Both the position numbers and the translations under genes were made by a program. Of a stretch of DNA of 64,000 nt, positions 17,361-26,030 are shown piece after piece. Numbering within the stretch: the stretch's first letter is position 1; each line of letters opens with the position of its first letter. Below the pieces are notes generated by a model. The model searched no databases. It was not told the DNA's origin and worked only from the letters and a program-made list of their open reading frames with translations. The DNA is from Candidatus Hydrogenedentota bacterium (GTDB taxonomy: Bacteria; Hydrogenedentota; Hydrogenedentia; Hydrogenedentales; CAITNO01): the NCBI GenBank assembly GCA_903893795.1, contig CAITNO010000068.1:48413-112412 (forward strand). The letters are read 5' to 3'.

Positions 17361-17500
17361 AGACCGCCACGGAAGAAGGAAACCGCACGAGTGCGCCGAA
17401 TACGCGCAGACAAACACGGACCCACACGGAGGTATACTGGCACCCTGTTTCAAACGGCATTCCTGTCCGTGTTCGTCTGTGCTTGTCCGTGTCCAGCAAG
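17361..17500. repeat. TCCGTG-family intergenic repeat
   Basis: Units such as CACGGA occur on the left side (about 17415-17430) and TGTCCGTG, TCTGTG and TTGTCCGTG on the right (about 17463-17492), so the block is a loose inverted array. It resembles the array at 5599-5635. It fills most of the 304-base divergent gap between the RhaT-like gene and the secretion operon. Confidence 0.45.
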
Positions 17501-17545
17501 ACCCCACTTTCCCCCCTGTCTACCAACACCCATCGCGAAAATCAC

Positions 17546-17574
17546 TTGACAAAACGCATCAGTAATCTTACTAT
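17546..17574 (+). promoter_or_regulatory. Strong sigma70-type promoter of the secretion/pilus operon
   Basis: TTGACA at 17546-17551, a 17-base spacer and TACTAT at 17569-17574 make a near-consensus promoter. Transcription would start near 17581, leaving about 37 bases of leader before the first gspF. Confidence 0.75.
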
Positions 17575-17617
17575 GGAGTCAGATGGGTAGTACTTCGACC
17601 CTACGGGGAGATACGTG

Positions 17618-18901
17618 ATGGCGAATTACGACTATCGGGCTGTCGACGAAGCGGGGCGTTCCGTATCCGGAACGGTTGAGGCGCAATCCACCACGGAAGC
17701 GATGCGCATGCTCCAGGAACAGGGATTGGGCGAGGTGCATGTGGAAGAATGGACAACGGAAGCCGCTGGAGATTCACCACACATTCCGGTGATACAGCCA
17801 TCTTCCCCCCCGCCTTCCGGACCCGCACACGATTCCCCAGGCAACCGTCGCCTCGGCTGGAACGAACTGGCCGAACTGAACGAACAGTTGCTGGGACTGG
17901 TGCGCGCCGGGCTCCCGCTGGCCCCGTCGATTGCGGCCATGGCACGATTCATGAGCGGCAGGCAGGGCCGGGCCGTGGCCCAAAGACTCCAGAACGACAT
18001 CGAGGCCGGACGGACCCTTGCCGAGGCGCTGGACCGCCAACCGGCCACCTTCCCCCCCCTGTGCCGTGCCATGATGCGCGCCGGGGAGGCTTCGGGCAGC
18101 GTGGAGCGGGTGCTGTCCAGTCTCACCGACTATTCGCGCGCCATGGCCGTAACGCGCAACCGCGTGGTGGAGACCATCACCTATCCGCTGGTGCTGGTCG
18201 CCTCGGCCTTCCTGCTGGCCCTGTTCATGCTCGTGAAGGTGGTGCCCGTGTTCAATGAGGTGCTGATGAACGGATTCCTGGAGTACAGCCGACCGGCCAC
18301 CGCCCTCTTCGGCCTTTGGGTTTCCGCAGCGGACTTTGCCGACGCGCATATGGTGGTCGTGGTCGTCGCTTTCTTGGTCCTCCTGGCCGCGACCGTCTGG
18401 CTGTGCGTTCCTTCCCCCGGCGGATGGCTGCGCTTTTCCTGGGCCGATGCTTTCCGCCTGCACATGCCTCTGTTTGGACGAATGAACCGCATGGGCGCCA
18501 TGTCGCAGTTCTGCCGTGCGCTGGGCATGCTGGTTGAGGCCCGCACCCCCCTGCCCGAGGCGCTCCAACTGGCCGGGGCCGCCTCCGGCAATTTGGTGGT
18601 GGAAACGGCGGGCATGCGGGCCATGGAACTGGTCAAGGCCGGCGGCGCGCTGGGCGAATCCCTCATCCGCGCCGGACACTTTGACGCAAGCCTCTGCTGG
18701 CTGGTGCAAAATGGCGAACACCAGAACACGCTGGCCGAAACGCTGGGCACCCTGGCCGGGACCTATGAAAGCAACGCCGAACGGCACCGCCGCTGGGTGC
18801 TCATGGCACTCGGCCCGGTGACCACCGTGATCATAGGCATCTTCGTGGGCCTGATGTTCTTCAGCGTTTACGGACCGCTCATTGCGGGCATGCCGGGTTA
18901 A
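17618..18901 (+). CDS. gspF: GspF/PilC-family inner-membrane platform protein (first copy)
   Basis: The product has 427 residues. The ATG at 17618 has GGGGAG 7 bases upstream. The N-terminus (MANYDYRAVDEAGRSVSG) is the typical GspF/PilC cytoplasmic start. Two T2SSF domains follow: one around residues 75-200 (LLGLVRAGLPLAPSI, MRAGEASGSVERVL, then a membrane helix) and one around 285-420 (LGMLVEARTPLPEALQLAG, then final helices). GspF sits in the inner membrane and couples the assembly ATPase to pseudopilus or pilus growth. It is the first gene of a seven-gene operon. Confidence 0.9.
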   Translation: MANYDYRAVDEAGRSVSGTVEAQSTTEAMRMLQEQGLGEVHVEEWTTEAAGDSPHIPVIQPSSPPPSGPAHDSPGNRRLGWNELAELNEQLLGLVRAGLPLAPSIAAMARFMSGRQGRAVAQRLQNDIEAGRTLAEALDRQPATFPPLCRAMMRAGEASGSVERVLSSLTDYSRAMAVTRNRVVETITYPLVLVASAFLLALFMLVKVVPVFNEVLMNGFLEYSRPATALFGLWVSAADFADAHMVVVVVAFLVLLAATVWLCVPSPGGWLRFSWADAFRLHMPLFGRMNRMGAMSQFCRALGMLVEARTPLPEALQLAGAASGNLVVETAGMRAMELVKAGGALGESLIRAGHFDASLCWLVQNGEHQNTLAETLGTLAGTYESNAERHRRWVLMALGPVTTVIIGIFVGLMFFSVYGPLIAGMPG

Positions 18902-18916
18902 GGGGAGACGTTGCAC

Positions 18917-20143
18917 ATGACAGACGCCATAGCAAAGGACAAGGGCGCTCCCAGGAAACCGCGCAGACGGCGGGTCACCGTGCTGAAGCGCAAGGCCAGG
19001 GTCACCGACCTGCTTTATCTCACCGCACTGCTCCGGCAGTTGGCAGCCTGCCATGCCCCCATACCGGAGGGCCTGGGCAGAATGGCGGCTGACTGCCCGA
19101 ACAACCAGGTCTCCATGCACCTGAACCGTCTGGCCGAGCACATGCAGGCCGGTGAAACCCTTTCAGGCGCCATGCGCCAGTCGCCCAAGTTCTTCCCGCG
19201 TTACTATGTGGACCTGGTGGAACTGGCAGGCACATCCGATCAACTTGAGGCGACCCTCGCCGGACTGACACACGAAGTGGAAAGCCGCCGCCAGAGCGGC
19301 CACACGGTGCGAAATCGGGTTGCCTATATCGTCATCGTGCTCTCCTACGTTATCTTCGTCAGCAGTCTTCTCTCTTCAAGCACCTTCCCTGTGATGAACG
19401 AGATGGCCAAGGAAATGGGCGGCCAGCTTCACGGACCGCCAAAGATGGGCGCAACCTTGATGAAATACACGGGGTTCCTGTCCGGGCCGGTGGGAGGATT
19501 TACTAACGGGGTCGGCGAGGTGTTCAACAAAATGTTGGTCAACAGCAACCACAGCCCCGAGTATTATGGGGCAAGCTCAGGCTTTGCATCGGCCGCGCCC
19601 GTGCTCATTGGCGGCGGCCTGCTGGCGGCCTTGCTTCTGGTCCCGGCGTTGCTCCTGCTGCGGCCCTGCCTCTATGTTTTGGGCCATCTGCCGGTCGTCC
19701 GACGCATGGTCCTCTATGCCCAGTGGGGCCATGCCCTGCGCGTTCTTTCCCTTCTCTTGGCACGCGGTGTGCCGCTGGACAAGGCGCTGGAAAGCACGGC
19801 GTGTTCCGACGTTCAGGGCAGGGTCAAATCGGCCCTTCGGCGGCTCAGCCAGCACGCGCGTTCGGGGCTTTCCCTGTCCGAGGCGCTGGCCAAGGAAGGT
19901 CGGGCGGTGCCCGGGTCACTGCGGAGCGCCGCCGCCTTTGGCGAACACGCAGGTTCCCTGGCCGAGGCGCTGGGGCGGCTGTCCTATGCCTACCGGCTGC
20001 GCGCCGAGCGTTCCATGCGCATGCTGTCCAACCTACTGTTTCCATTGGCGATTATGGGCTGTGGTGTGCTGGTGCTGGCCATCAATTCCCGCTTTTTTGG
20101 ATTGCTGAGCAACACCGTCGACGGCATTCTTTACCAACTCTAG
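18917..20143 (+). CDS. gspF: GspF/PilC-family inner-membrane platform protein (second copy)
   Basis: The product has 408 residues. The ATG at 18917 has GGGGAG 9 bases upstream, better than the TTG at 18911. A very basic N-terminus (RKPRRRRVTVLKRKAR) replaces the usual N-terminal domain. Two T2SSF domains are visible: ALLRQLAACHAPIPEGLGRM with YYVDLVELAGTSDQLEATL, and LSLLLARGVPLDKALE with FGEHAGSLAEAL. Two hydrophobic stretches surround an extended loop at about residues 155-200. Two divergent GspF genes side by side are unusual; they may form a heteromeric platform. Confidence 0.85.
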   Translation: MTDAIAKDKGAPRKPRRRRVTVLKRKARVTDLLYLTALLRQLAACHAPIPEGLGRMAADCPNNQVSMHLNRLAEHMQAGETLSGAMRQSPKFFPRYYVDLVELAGTSDQLEATLAGLTHEVESRRQSGHTVRNRVAYIVIVLSYVIFVSSLLSSSTFPVMNEMAKEMGGQLHGPPKMGATLMKYTGFLSGPVGGFTNGVGEVFNKMLVNSNHSPEYYGASSGFASAAPVLIGGGLLAALLLVPALLLLRPCLYVLGHLPVVRRMVLYAQWGHALRVLSLLLARGVPLDKALESTACSDVQGRVKSALRRLSQHARSGLSLSEALAKEGRAVPGSLRSAAAFGEHAGSLAEALGRLSYAYRLRAERSMRMLSNLLFPLAIMGCGVLVLAINSRFFGLLSNTVDGILYQL

Positions 20144-20152
20144 GAAAACGGA

Positions 20153-21445
20153 ATGGGTTTGTTTGCGAAACGACCGGGACCGAACCGACAGGTCAGTCTG
20201 ACCGAGCCGATGCCCTTCGATCGGATCGGCGCCATGCTGGCCGTATTGGCCGATTCGGGCGATTCGGGCGCCATTGAGGCGGTCGATGCGCTGCTGGTGC
20301 AGGCATCCCTCCACCGGGCAAGCGACGTGCATCTCGAGCCCTGGGACGAAGGGGTATCGCTGCGTTTCCGCATCGACGGCCTGCTGCACGAGGTGGCCAG
20401 CCTCCCCGTGGAGCATCATGCGCGCATCACCGGACGGGTCAAGGTGCTGGCCCATATCCTGACCTACCAGAAAGACCTGCCGCAGGACGGCCGCATAGAC
20501 CCGGAAGCCTCGGGCTGCGGCAAGGCCGTCCGTGTGTCCACCTTCCCCACGGTCAACGGCGAGAAACTGGTGCTTCGCATCCTCAACCCTGATCCCAACC
20601 TATTTGATATCGATGTGCTGGGCTTTGATGCCGAGACCACGCTTGCCCTTCGCGATGTCGTGGCGCGGCCCCAGGGCGCCTTTCTGCTGACCGGTCCCGC
20701 ATCGAGCGGAAAGACCACGACGATCTACGCGATGATTCGCGAGATTCTCGGCAGGCGCGGCCCCTCCACCCACGTGGTGGCCATTGAAGACCCGGTGGAA
20801 TACCGTCTGGGCCGTGTGTCGCAGTCGGAAGTGAATCCCCACACGGGCTTCACCTACGAGGCCGCGCTTCGTGCGGCCCTCCGCCAGGATCCGGAGGTGC
20901 TGGTGCTGGGCGAGATTCGCGACGCCGAAACGGCCCGCACGGCCGTGCAGGCCGGGCTTACGGGACATCTGGTCATCAGCACCATCCACAGCGGCACCGC
21001 CGCGGGGGTCTTCACGCGCCTGCTCGACATGGGCGTCGAGCCCTACCTCGCGGCCTCCTCCGTGGTGGGCGTGATGGCCCAGCGTCTGTACCGCCGCGCC
21101 TGTCCCGACTGCGCCGTAGATGCGCTGCCGACAACACGGGAGCGTCTTCGTTACAGTGTTGCCGAAGGTATGGGCACGGTGCGCTCCGTCGGCTGCCCCG
21201 CCTGCCTGGGCATTGGCTATCGCGGCCGCGCCGCATTGGGCGAAGTGCTGATGGTGGACGAGACGCTGGAGGGGCTGCTCCAGTCCCGGCCGCGCACGCA
21301 GACCCTGCACGAGGCCGCGCTGTCGGCCGGGATGGTGCCTCTCTTTGAGCAGGCGGCGCGCTGTGTCCGAGCCCGCCTGACCAGTCCCGAGGAAATGGAC
21401 CGCTTGTTCCCCGCGCCCGGCGCGGGCCTGCACAGGGAGGACTAG
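20153..21445 (+). CDS. gspE: GspE/PilB-family assembly ATPase
   Basis: The product has 430 residues, shorter than typical GspE because the N-terminal GspL-binding domain is reduced to about 40 residues. SDVHLEPWDEGVSLRFRIDG begins the N2 domain. Walker A is GPASSGKTTT with Lys187, the Asp box lies in VAIEDPVEY, Walker B in VLVLGEIRDAETA, and the His box in GHLVISTIHSGT. A zinc-binding four-Cys module (ACPDC and GCPAC) is intact. It hydrolyses ATP on the cytoplasmic side to drive pseudopilus extension. It lies 9 bases after the second gspF. Confidence 0.94.
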   Translation: MGLFAKRPGPNRQVSLTEPMPFDRIGAMLAVLADSGDSGAIEAVDALLVQASLHRASDVHLEPWDEGVSLRFRIDGLLHEVASLPVEHHARITGRVKVLAHILTYQKDLPQDGRIDPEASGCGKAVRVSTFPTVNGEKLVLRILNPDPNLFDIDVLGFDAETTLALRDVVARPQGAFLLTGPASSGKTTTIYAMIREILGRRGPSTHVVAIEDPVEYRLGRVSQSEVNPHTGFTYEAALRAALRQDPEVLVLGEIRDAETARTAVQAGLTGHLVISTIHSGTAAGVFTRLLDMGVEPYLAASSVVGVMAQRLYRRACPDCAVDALPTTRERLRYSVAEGMGTVRSVGCPACLGIGYRGRAALGEVLMVDETLEGLLQSRPRTQTLHEAALSAGMVPLFEQAARCVRARLTSPEEMDRLFPAPGAGLHRED

Positions 21446-21448
21446 TGC

Positions 21449-21862
21449 ATGAACCAAAGGTCGCGACGAACGGGGTACACGCTCTTCGAACTGGTCACGG
21501 CGATGGGCCTGCTGGGCATTGGCGTCTTCTCCATAGTCACCGCGTTTAACTTCGGACTCGAAAAAGTGCGCGCCATGCAGGAAATGCACACGGCGCAAAC
21601 GGTGGCGCAGAACCAGTTGGAACAATTGCGCACGGCGCCCTTTGACGACCTCAAGGAAACGGAATTTGCCCCCATGTCGGCGGTGCAGGCGCTGGACAGG
21701 CTGGTCAGGGCATCCGTGGAAAAGCGGGTGCAAGTTTACGGGGAGCCAAAGCTGGGCCTGCGTGAAGTGGAGGTGCGGGTCTCCTGGATAGGTGATGGCG
21801 GACGGCCCATGCACGCCTCCGCCCTGACCTTGATAGGCAGCAAGGGAGGGGCCGCCAGATGA
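21449..21862 (+). CDS. GspI-like pseudopilin
   Basis: The product has 137 residues. A class III signal is present: basic leader MNQRSRRTG, cleavage after Gly9, then YTLFELVTAMGLLGIGVF with the conserved Glu at mature position 5. The C-terminal part has the small beta-rich fold of minor pseudopilins (EVEVRVSWIGDGG). It starts 3 bases after gspE and ends with an ATGA overlap with the next gene, so translation is probably coupled. It likely belongs to the initiating tip complex. Confidence 0.83.
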   Translation: MNQRSRRTGYTLFELVTAMGLLGIGVFSIVTAFNFGLEKVRAMQEMHTAQTVAQNQLEQLRTAPFDDLKETEFAPMSAVQALDRLVRASVEKRVQVYGEPKLGLREVEVRVSWIGDGGRPMHASALTLIGSKGGAAR

Positions 21863-22656
21863 AACAGTGTTTCCGTCCTGCCTGCGAAGCCTCAAAGTCC
21901 CCCTTTGAAGACAGGGGGGACGGTAGTTGCCTGAGGGAAGCATCCCACCACGACCTGACCGTGCATCTGTTCCAGGTCCGCCTTCCGAAGGGGGTGGCCC
22001 GAAGGGCCGGGGGATGTAGGCCACCGCGCCATAGCCCAGGCGGCCCTTTCCCTCGTTCCCAAGTTGCACTTCGTGACGCCGGGTCATGGCCGCGCGCACT
22101 CAAAAAGGGAAAGGCAGGCAATGCCGGCATGACCCTGCTCGAATGCCTCTGTGTGCTGGCGGTAATGACCATTCTTGTCTCCGTGCTGTCGCAGACCTTC
22201 ATCTCCACCACGCGCCTCTCGGCCTCCGCGAACAAGGCGTTGGACCGCGTGCGGCAGGCGGCGGAGATACGCGATGGCTTTACGGCCGCCGTGCACGTGG
22301 CGGGGCGCGTGGCCGACGGTATACTGGAATACAAGACCGGCGGCGACTGCCTGGTGCTCGAACTCTCCCCCGCTCCCGACACCGCCGCCCGACGTTATGC
22401 CGTGCTGCGGCGGCTCGACACCGGCACCTTCGCCCGGCTGGACCTTGAGCAACGCGACGGTGCCTGCACAGTGACCTTTTTCAAGACCTACGCGCTGTGG
22501 ACCCAGGCGCTCCGTTTCAGCGCGACCAAGGATTCGCGGATGGTCTCCATGGAAATGGACCTGCAGAATGCGGCGCAGTCGCCCAACCGGCCGCCCGTGG
22601 TCTACGCATTTTCCGCGACGATGCGCTCCATCTTGCGCGGGGAGGGCCGGGCATGA
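21859..22656 (+). CDS. GspJ-like minor pseudopilin with repeat-derived 90-residue leader
   Basis: The product has 265 residues from the ATG at 21859, which overlaps the preceding stop as ATGA. The real prepilin signal lies far inside: KKGKAGNAG, then MTLLECLCVLAVMTILVSV from residue 91, with Glu at mature position 5. Normal leaders are about 6-25 residues. The added part (residues about 14-80) is encoded by palindromic repeat DNA related to the element at 8272-8380 and has no protein-like character. The mature part (QAAEIRDGFTAAV and following) resembles GspJ. Either the long leader is tolerated or the gene is impaired. Another ATG at 22086 is out of frame with the signal. Confidence 0.7.
   Translation: MKQCFRPACEASKSPFEDRGDGSCLREASHHDLTVHLFQVRLPKGVARRAGGCRPPRHSPGGPFPRSQVALRDAGSWPRALKKGKAGNAGMTLLECLCVLAVMTILVSVLSQTFISTTRLSASANKALDRVRQAAEIRDGFTAAVHVAGRVADGILEYKTGGDCLVLELSPAPDTAARRYAVLRRLDTGTFARLDLEQRDGACTVTFFKTYALWTQALRFSATKDSRMVSMEMDLQNAAQSPNRPPVVYAFSATMRSILRGEGRA
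21898..22020. repeat. Repeat insertion related to the 8272 palindrome, inside coding sequence
   Basis: The left end is TCCCCCTTTGAAG followed by a GGGGGGA block, and the right end carries CCGAAGGGGGTGGCCC and GGGCCGGGGGATGTAGG, as in the right arm of the 8272-8380 element read inverted. The middle differs. The insertion keeps the reading frame of the pseudopilin gene open. Directly after it, CCCTCGTTCCCAAGTTGCAC (22050-22069) may be a second repeat remnant. Confidence 0.65.
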
Positions 22657-23087
22657 CTGCGCGCAGACCAAAGGGAAAAGAGGATGGCGTCATCCTGCTG
22701 ATGGTGCTGGCGCTGCTGGCCATAGGTTCACTGCTTTCGGCGTCGTTCTACACGCTGCTGAACAAGGGCCTCTCTGACGCCTACCAGCGCGGACGGACCC
22801 AAACGGCGATGAATCTGGCCGATGCCGGACTGGAGAAAGCGGTGGCTTCCCTGCGGCTCGACAAGCACTATGCCGGTGAAGAAAAGACCCCGCTGGGCGA
22901 CGGTGCGTTTTCGGTCATCGCCACCGCCGGGACGAAGCCCGGTGCGTGGCGCATTGTGTCCACCGGCGTCTTTCGGCCCGGCTCAAGGGGCCGACAGGCA
23001 AAGGCTCGGGTCGTCGCCGACCTCCAACTGGACGCAAAAGGACAGGTGCTGGCATTGAACTGGCGGGAGGGCGGGCCATGTCGTTAA
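22653..23087 (+). CDS. PilX/GspK-like minor pseudopilin
   Basis: The product has 144 residues from the ATG at 22653, which overlaps the preceding stop as ATGA. A basic N-terminus ([12 protein letters not shown]) precedes a hydrophobic segment ([20 protein letters not shown]), followed by [19 protein letters not shown], the pattern of PilX-type and GspK-type proteins (A-E-A-G-L near the end of the helix). The conserved Glu5 is absent, as usual for GspK. It is much shorter than GspK (about 300), so it is closer to PilX. It probably belongs to the tip of the pseudopilus. Confidence 0.72.
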   Translation: MTARRPKGKEDGVILLMVLALLAIGSLLSASFYTLLNKGLSDAYQRGRTQTAMNLADAGLEKAVASLRLDKHYAGEEKTPLGDGAFSVIATAGTKPGAWRIVSTGVFRPGSRGRQAKARVVADLQLDAKGQVLALNWREGGPCR

Positions 23088-23812
23088 GAAAGCGAAGGGG
23101 ATTCACACTGCTCGAACTGACGGCGGTCATGGCCGTTATCGGCCTGCTGGCGGCCATACTGCTGCCCGCACTGGCCCGTGCGCGCGAGGCGGCCCGCCGT
23201 ACCTCCTGCCTGTCCAACCTTATCCAACTGAACATGGCGCTTCAGATGTACGCCTCCGAGCACAAACGGCAACTGCCCTGGAGCGGCAACGGCAATGTGC
23301 GCTGCCTTAACCGGCTCAGAAACGACTACGTCAACGACTGGCGGGTTTTCACCTGCCCTTCAACGTCGAAATACGGCGAGTTGCAGAAGCAATGGGACGA
23401 ATTCCTGAAAGCGGCGGCAAAGGGAGACAGAGCCCCCATAAACTTTGAGTTCAGCAGTTACACTTACCTTGGCTGGTTCGTGAATGCGCCCATTGTTCTG
23501 CCCCCGCCCGAGGCGCCCATGCCAAGAACACCCATGCTGTGGGACACAGGCGGACAGACCAACGGCACCTACATGAACCACGTGCCCGGCGGTTCAAACG
23601 TGGTGTGGTCCGACGGTTCCGCCGAATTTGTGTCCTTTCCGAAATTCTACGCAAAGAACATGCCCGCCGACCCGGCCCCGATTCAGGTGAGCGCCCCCAA
23701 CATCAACCTGTGGGAGAGCATCACGGGAAAGAAGGCCAATGACCGGCCCGGGCTTCCAGAAGTACGGATGCCTCCCACGCCCCCGCTGCCGCCCCTTGGG
23801 CCTCCGAAATAG
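23078..23812 (+). CDS. DUF1559/GspG-like prepilin with H-x-DG motif
   Basis: The product has 244 residues; its ATG at 23078 overlaps the previous gene by 10 bases. The class III signal is MSLRKRRG, then [22 protein letters not shown] with Glu at mature position 5, followed by [18 protein letters not shown]. This is the style of the very abundant planctomycete-type prepilin proteins. Near the C-terminus, [18 protein letters not shown] resembles their H-X9-DG motif, with one extra residue. The end is Pro-rich ([12 protein letters not shown]). It may be the major pseudopilin of this system. A terminator follows at 23827. Confidence 0.85.
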   Translation: MSLRKRRGFTLLELTAVMAVIGLLAAILLPALARAREAARRTSCLSNLIQLNMALQMYASEHKRQLPWSGNGNVRCLNRLRNDYVNDWRVFTCPSTSKYGELQKQWDEFLKAAAKGDRAPINFEFSSYTYLGWFVNAPIVLPPPEAPMPRTPMLWDTGGQTNGTYMNHVPGGSNVVWSDGSAEFVSFPKFYAKNMPADPAPIQVSAPNINLWESITGKKANDRPGLPEVRMPPTPPLPPLGPPK

Positions 23813-23816
23813 GCCT

Positions 23817-23845
23817 CACTGGGAGCGCCGGCATCCCTGCCGGCT
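23817..23845. repeat. 29-bp REP-like repeat, copy A
   Basis: CACTGGGAGCGCCGGCATCC is followed by CTGCCGGCT. A copy with 27 of 29 bases identical lies at 51565-51593 inside pbpC. The core is the hairpin GCCGGC-ATCCCT-GCCGGC. Confidence 0.65.
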
Positions 23846-23850
23846 GTTTT
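23827..23850 (+). terminator. Terminator of the secretion/pilus operon
   Basis: GCCGGC (23827-23832) pairs with GCCGGC (23839-23844) around a 6-base loop and is followed by TGTTTT. It lies 15 bases after the last prepilin gene and overlaps the REP-like repeat. Confidence 0.6.
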
Positions 23851-23868
23851 CCGTTCAGGGGGAAATGC

Positions 23869-23894
23869 AAAAGCCCGGAGCATAAGCCCCGGGC
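23869..23894 (-). terminator. Terminator of the APC permease gene
   Basis: Read on the minus strand, GCCCGG (23894-23889) pairs with CCGGGC (23878-23873) and is followed by TTTT (23872-23869). It lies about 50 bases past the permease stop, back to back with the rightward terminator. Confidence 0.6.
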
Positions 23895-23943
23895 CATGGA
23901 TAACAGATTTCAAATATCGAAAAGGCTGCGCGCTCCTGCTGCG

Positions 23944-25947
23944 TCAAACGCGGATTGGCAGAATCACGAACGGAATGCCCCGGCTGTAGAGCCGCCGTTG
24001 CACGGCGAACACCACGTAGTTGTGCAGCAGCCGGGTGAAACTGGTGTCTTCGGGGAACACCAACTGCCCTGCGAAGCAAATACCCTGGGGGTATTCTTCC
24101 AGAATCTCGGGAACCAGTTCGGCCAGCGACAGCACGGCGTCGGTGCCCACCCGCGAGCGGCCCTCCGCATAGCAACCCTGACGCTGCATGTACTTCACGT
24201 AACTGTTCAAATCGTCGTCAATGTGCGTCTTCAGGTGCTCCAATTCCGCCGGGCCCTTGAAATTGCCCGCGTCGATGACGCCCACCTGGACAAAAATGTA
24301 ATTCTTGAACGTGTTGCCGAAAAGCCGCACCACGCCGAACAGCGTGTGCAGGCCAAGGCCGTTGAAACCGCTCACCAATATGATCGCCGTCTTTTTGTCC
24401 GGGTCAAAGGCAACGGGTTCGTCCTTCTTGTGCCCGCTCGGCCGGTCCTGCGATACCCGGGAAACTTCCACCAGCATGTCCAGGCGCTTGAGGAGTTTCA
24501 GGGTGTTGTCGTAATGCCTGCGGATCGCAAGGCAAAGGAAGACCAGCGCGCCGGTGACAATGAGCGTGAGCCAGCCGCCGTCCTTGAACTTGATGAAGGT
24601 CATGCAGACCAGAATGAAAACGGTGAGCACCAGGCCGATACCGTTGATCCACAGTCCCCGCTTCCAGGGTTCGGCCGTGCCCCGCGCGTTCCACCAATGG
24701 CGCACCATGCCCGACTGGGCAAGCACGAAGGTGATGAACACCGTGATACTGTAGAGCACGACCAGGTACTGAACCGAGCCGCCGGTGCCAACAATCAGGA
24801 TAAGCGCCGCGCCGCCCATCAGCAGCACGCCGTTCTGGGTCACCAAACGGTCGCTCAGCGTGGCAAAACGGTTGGGCAGCCAGCGGTCAAGGGCCATGTT
24901 GGCGATGACGCGCGGTCCACCCAGGAAACCCGTCTGGCCTGCCACGAACAGGATCGCCGCCTCTGAAATCAGGGTAACCAGCACAAAGGCGTGTCCGGCC
25001 CAGGGCGAACTCCAATTGGCCGTCATGGTTTCCAGCATCACGGCGTTGAGCGTTTTGCCCTCCTGGAATTTCACGCCGCAGAGCACGTAGCAGAACATGA
25101 GGCCGACCACCGCAATCACCAGCGAGGAGGCCATGTACATCATGGTCCGCTTGCCCGTTCTTGCGCGGGGCTCCCGCAGCATGGGCAGTCCGTTGCTCAC
25201 CGCCTCAATGCCCGTGTACGTACCGGCACCCATGCCGTAGGCGCGCAGCATCAGCAGGATCATGCCAAGGAAACCCATCTGGGAGGTGGCGGTGTGCACA
25301 TCGCTTACCGTGTTGCCCGCGAGGCGGCCCATTTCCCCAACGTGGGTGGCAAGAACATAACCGATGGCAAACAGGTGCGAGAAGACGAAAACCATGAACA
25401 CTGGAATGAGCGGCACCACCGATTCCTTGACGCCGCGCATGTTCAATGCGGTCAGCACCACCACACCGAACACGGAGACCCAAATTTTCCAGGGGAGCGC
25501 GTCGGTCGGGAGAAAGCTGAAGATGGCGTCGGCGCCGCTGGCCACGGACAGGGCAATGGTGAGGATGTAGTCAATGATGAGCGCGCAGCCTGAAATCATG
25601 CCTAGTTTTGGGGTGAGCAGGTGGCTTGCCACCATGTATCCGCCACCGCCGTTCGGAAACAGGTCGATAACTTGGGCGTAACTCATACTGATAACGATAA
25701 CCGTTAGCGCTGAGGCGAGCGCGACGAACAGGGACAGGAACGGGTACTGCAGAAGCACCAGAAACACTTCCGGCGGACCGTAGCAAGACGAGGACAGCCC
25801 GTCCGCTCCCAAGCCCACAAAGGCAAAAAAGGCAATCAGCGCCATCTTGTGGGCCATGTCGGGATCATGTGGGTCCCGGGCGCCGCCGACAATCATCCGC
25901 CGAATACGGCTGGCAAGTGAGGGTCGATTTTCTTTGCTGTTATGCAT
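23944..25947 (-). CDS. APC-superfamily permease with C-terminal cytoplasmic domain
   Basis: The product has 667 residues. The ATG at 25947 begins MHNSKENRPSLASRIRR; an upstream extension reads through another gene and is rejected. About twelve membrane helices fill residues 35-480, with APC-type helix 1 (FFAFVGLGADGLSSSCYGPP), then GGGGYMVASHLLTPKLG. Residues about 515-667 are soluble and start with KKTAIILVSGFNGLGLHTLF, a UspA-like pattern. The family carries amino acids or potassium; the substrate is not clear. It lies 83 bases downstream of the gene at 26031. Confidence 0.85.
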   Translation of the reverse strand: MHNSKENRPSLASRIRRMIVGGARDPHDPDMAHKMALIAFFAFVGLGADGLSSSCYGPPEVFLVLLQYPFLSLFVALASALTVIVISMSYAQVIDLFPNGGGGYMVASHLLTPKLGMISGCALIIDYILTIALSVASGADAIFSFLPTDALPWKIWVSVFGVVVLTALNMRGVKESVVPLIPVFMVFVFSHLFAIGYVLATHVGEMGRLAGNTVSDVHTATSQMGFLGMILLMLRAYGMGAGTYTGIEAVSNGLPMLREPRARTGKRTMMYMASSLVIAVVGLMFCYVLCGVKFQEGKTLNAVMLETMTANWSSPWAGHAFVLVTLISEAAILFVAGQTGFLGGPRVIANMALDRWLPNRFATLSDRLVTQNGVLLMGGAALILIVGTGGSVQYLVVLYSITVFITFVLAQSGMVRHWWNARGTAEPWKRGLWINGIGLVLTVFILVCMTFIKFKDGGWLTLIVTGALVFLCLAIRRHYDNTLKLLKRLDMLVEVSRVSQDRPSGHKKDEPVAFDPDKKTAIILVSGFNGLGLHTLFGVVRLFGNTFKNYIFVQVGVIDAGNFKGPAELEHLKTHIDDDLNSYVKYMQRQGCYAEGRSRVGTDAVLSLAELVPEILEEYPQGICFAGQLVFPEDTSFTRLLHNYVVFAVQRRLYSRGIPFVILPIRV

Positions 25948-26030
25948 TTGTGGTAATTCTCTATGGTATTGTGGTGGATGCGGTGGTTTTGTTTGGGTGT
26001 TAAGGTGGAATGACGACGCGGTTGCTGCGC

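Noticed and set aside
22086..22448. ATG at 22086 as the true start of the GspJ-like pseudopilin.
   Set aside because: It is in a different frame from the prepilin signal at 22129; using it would need a frameshift that I cannot show.
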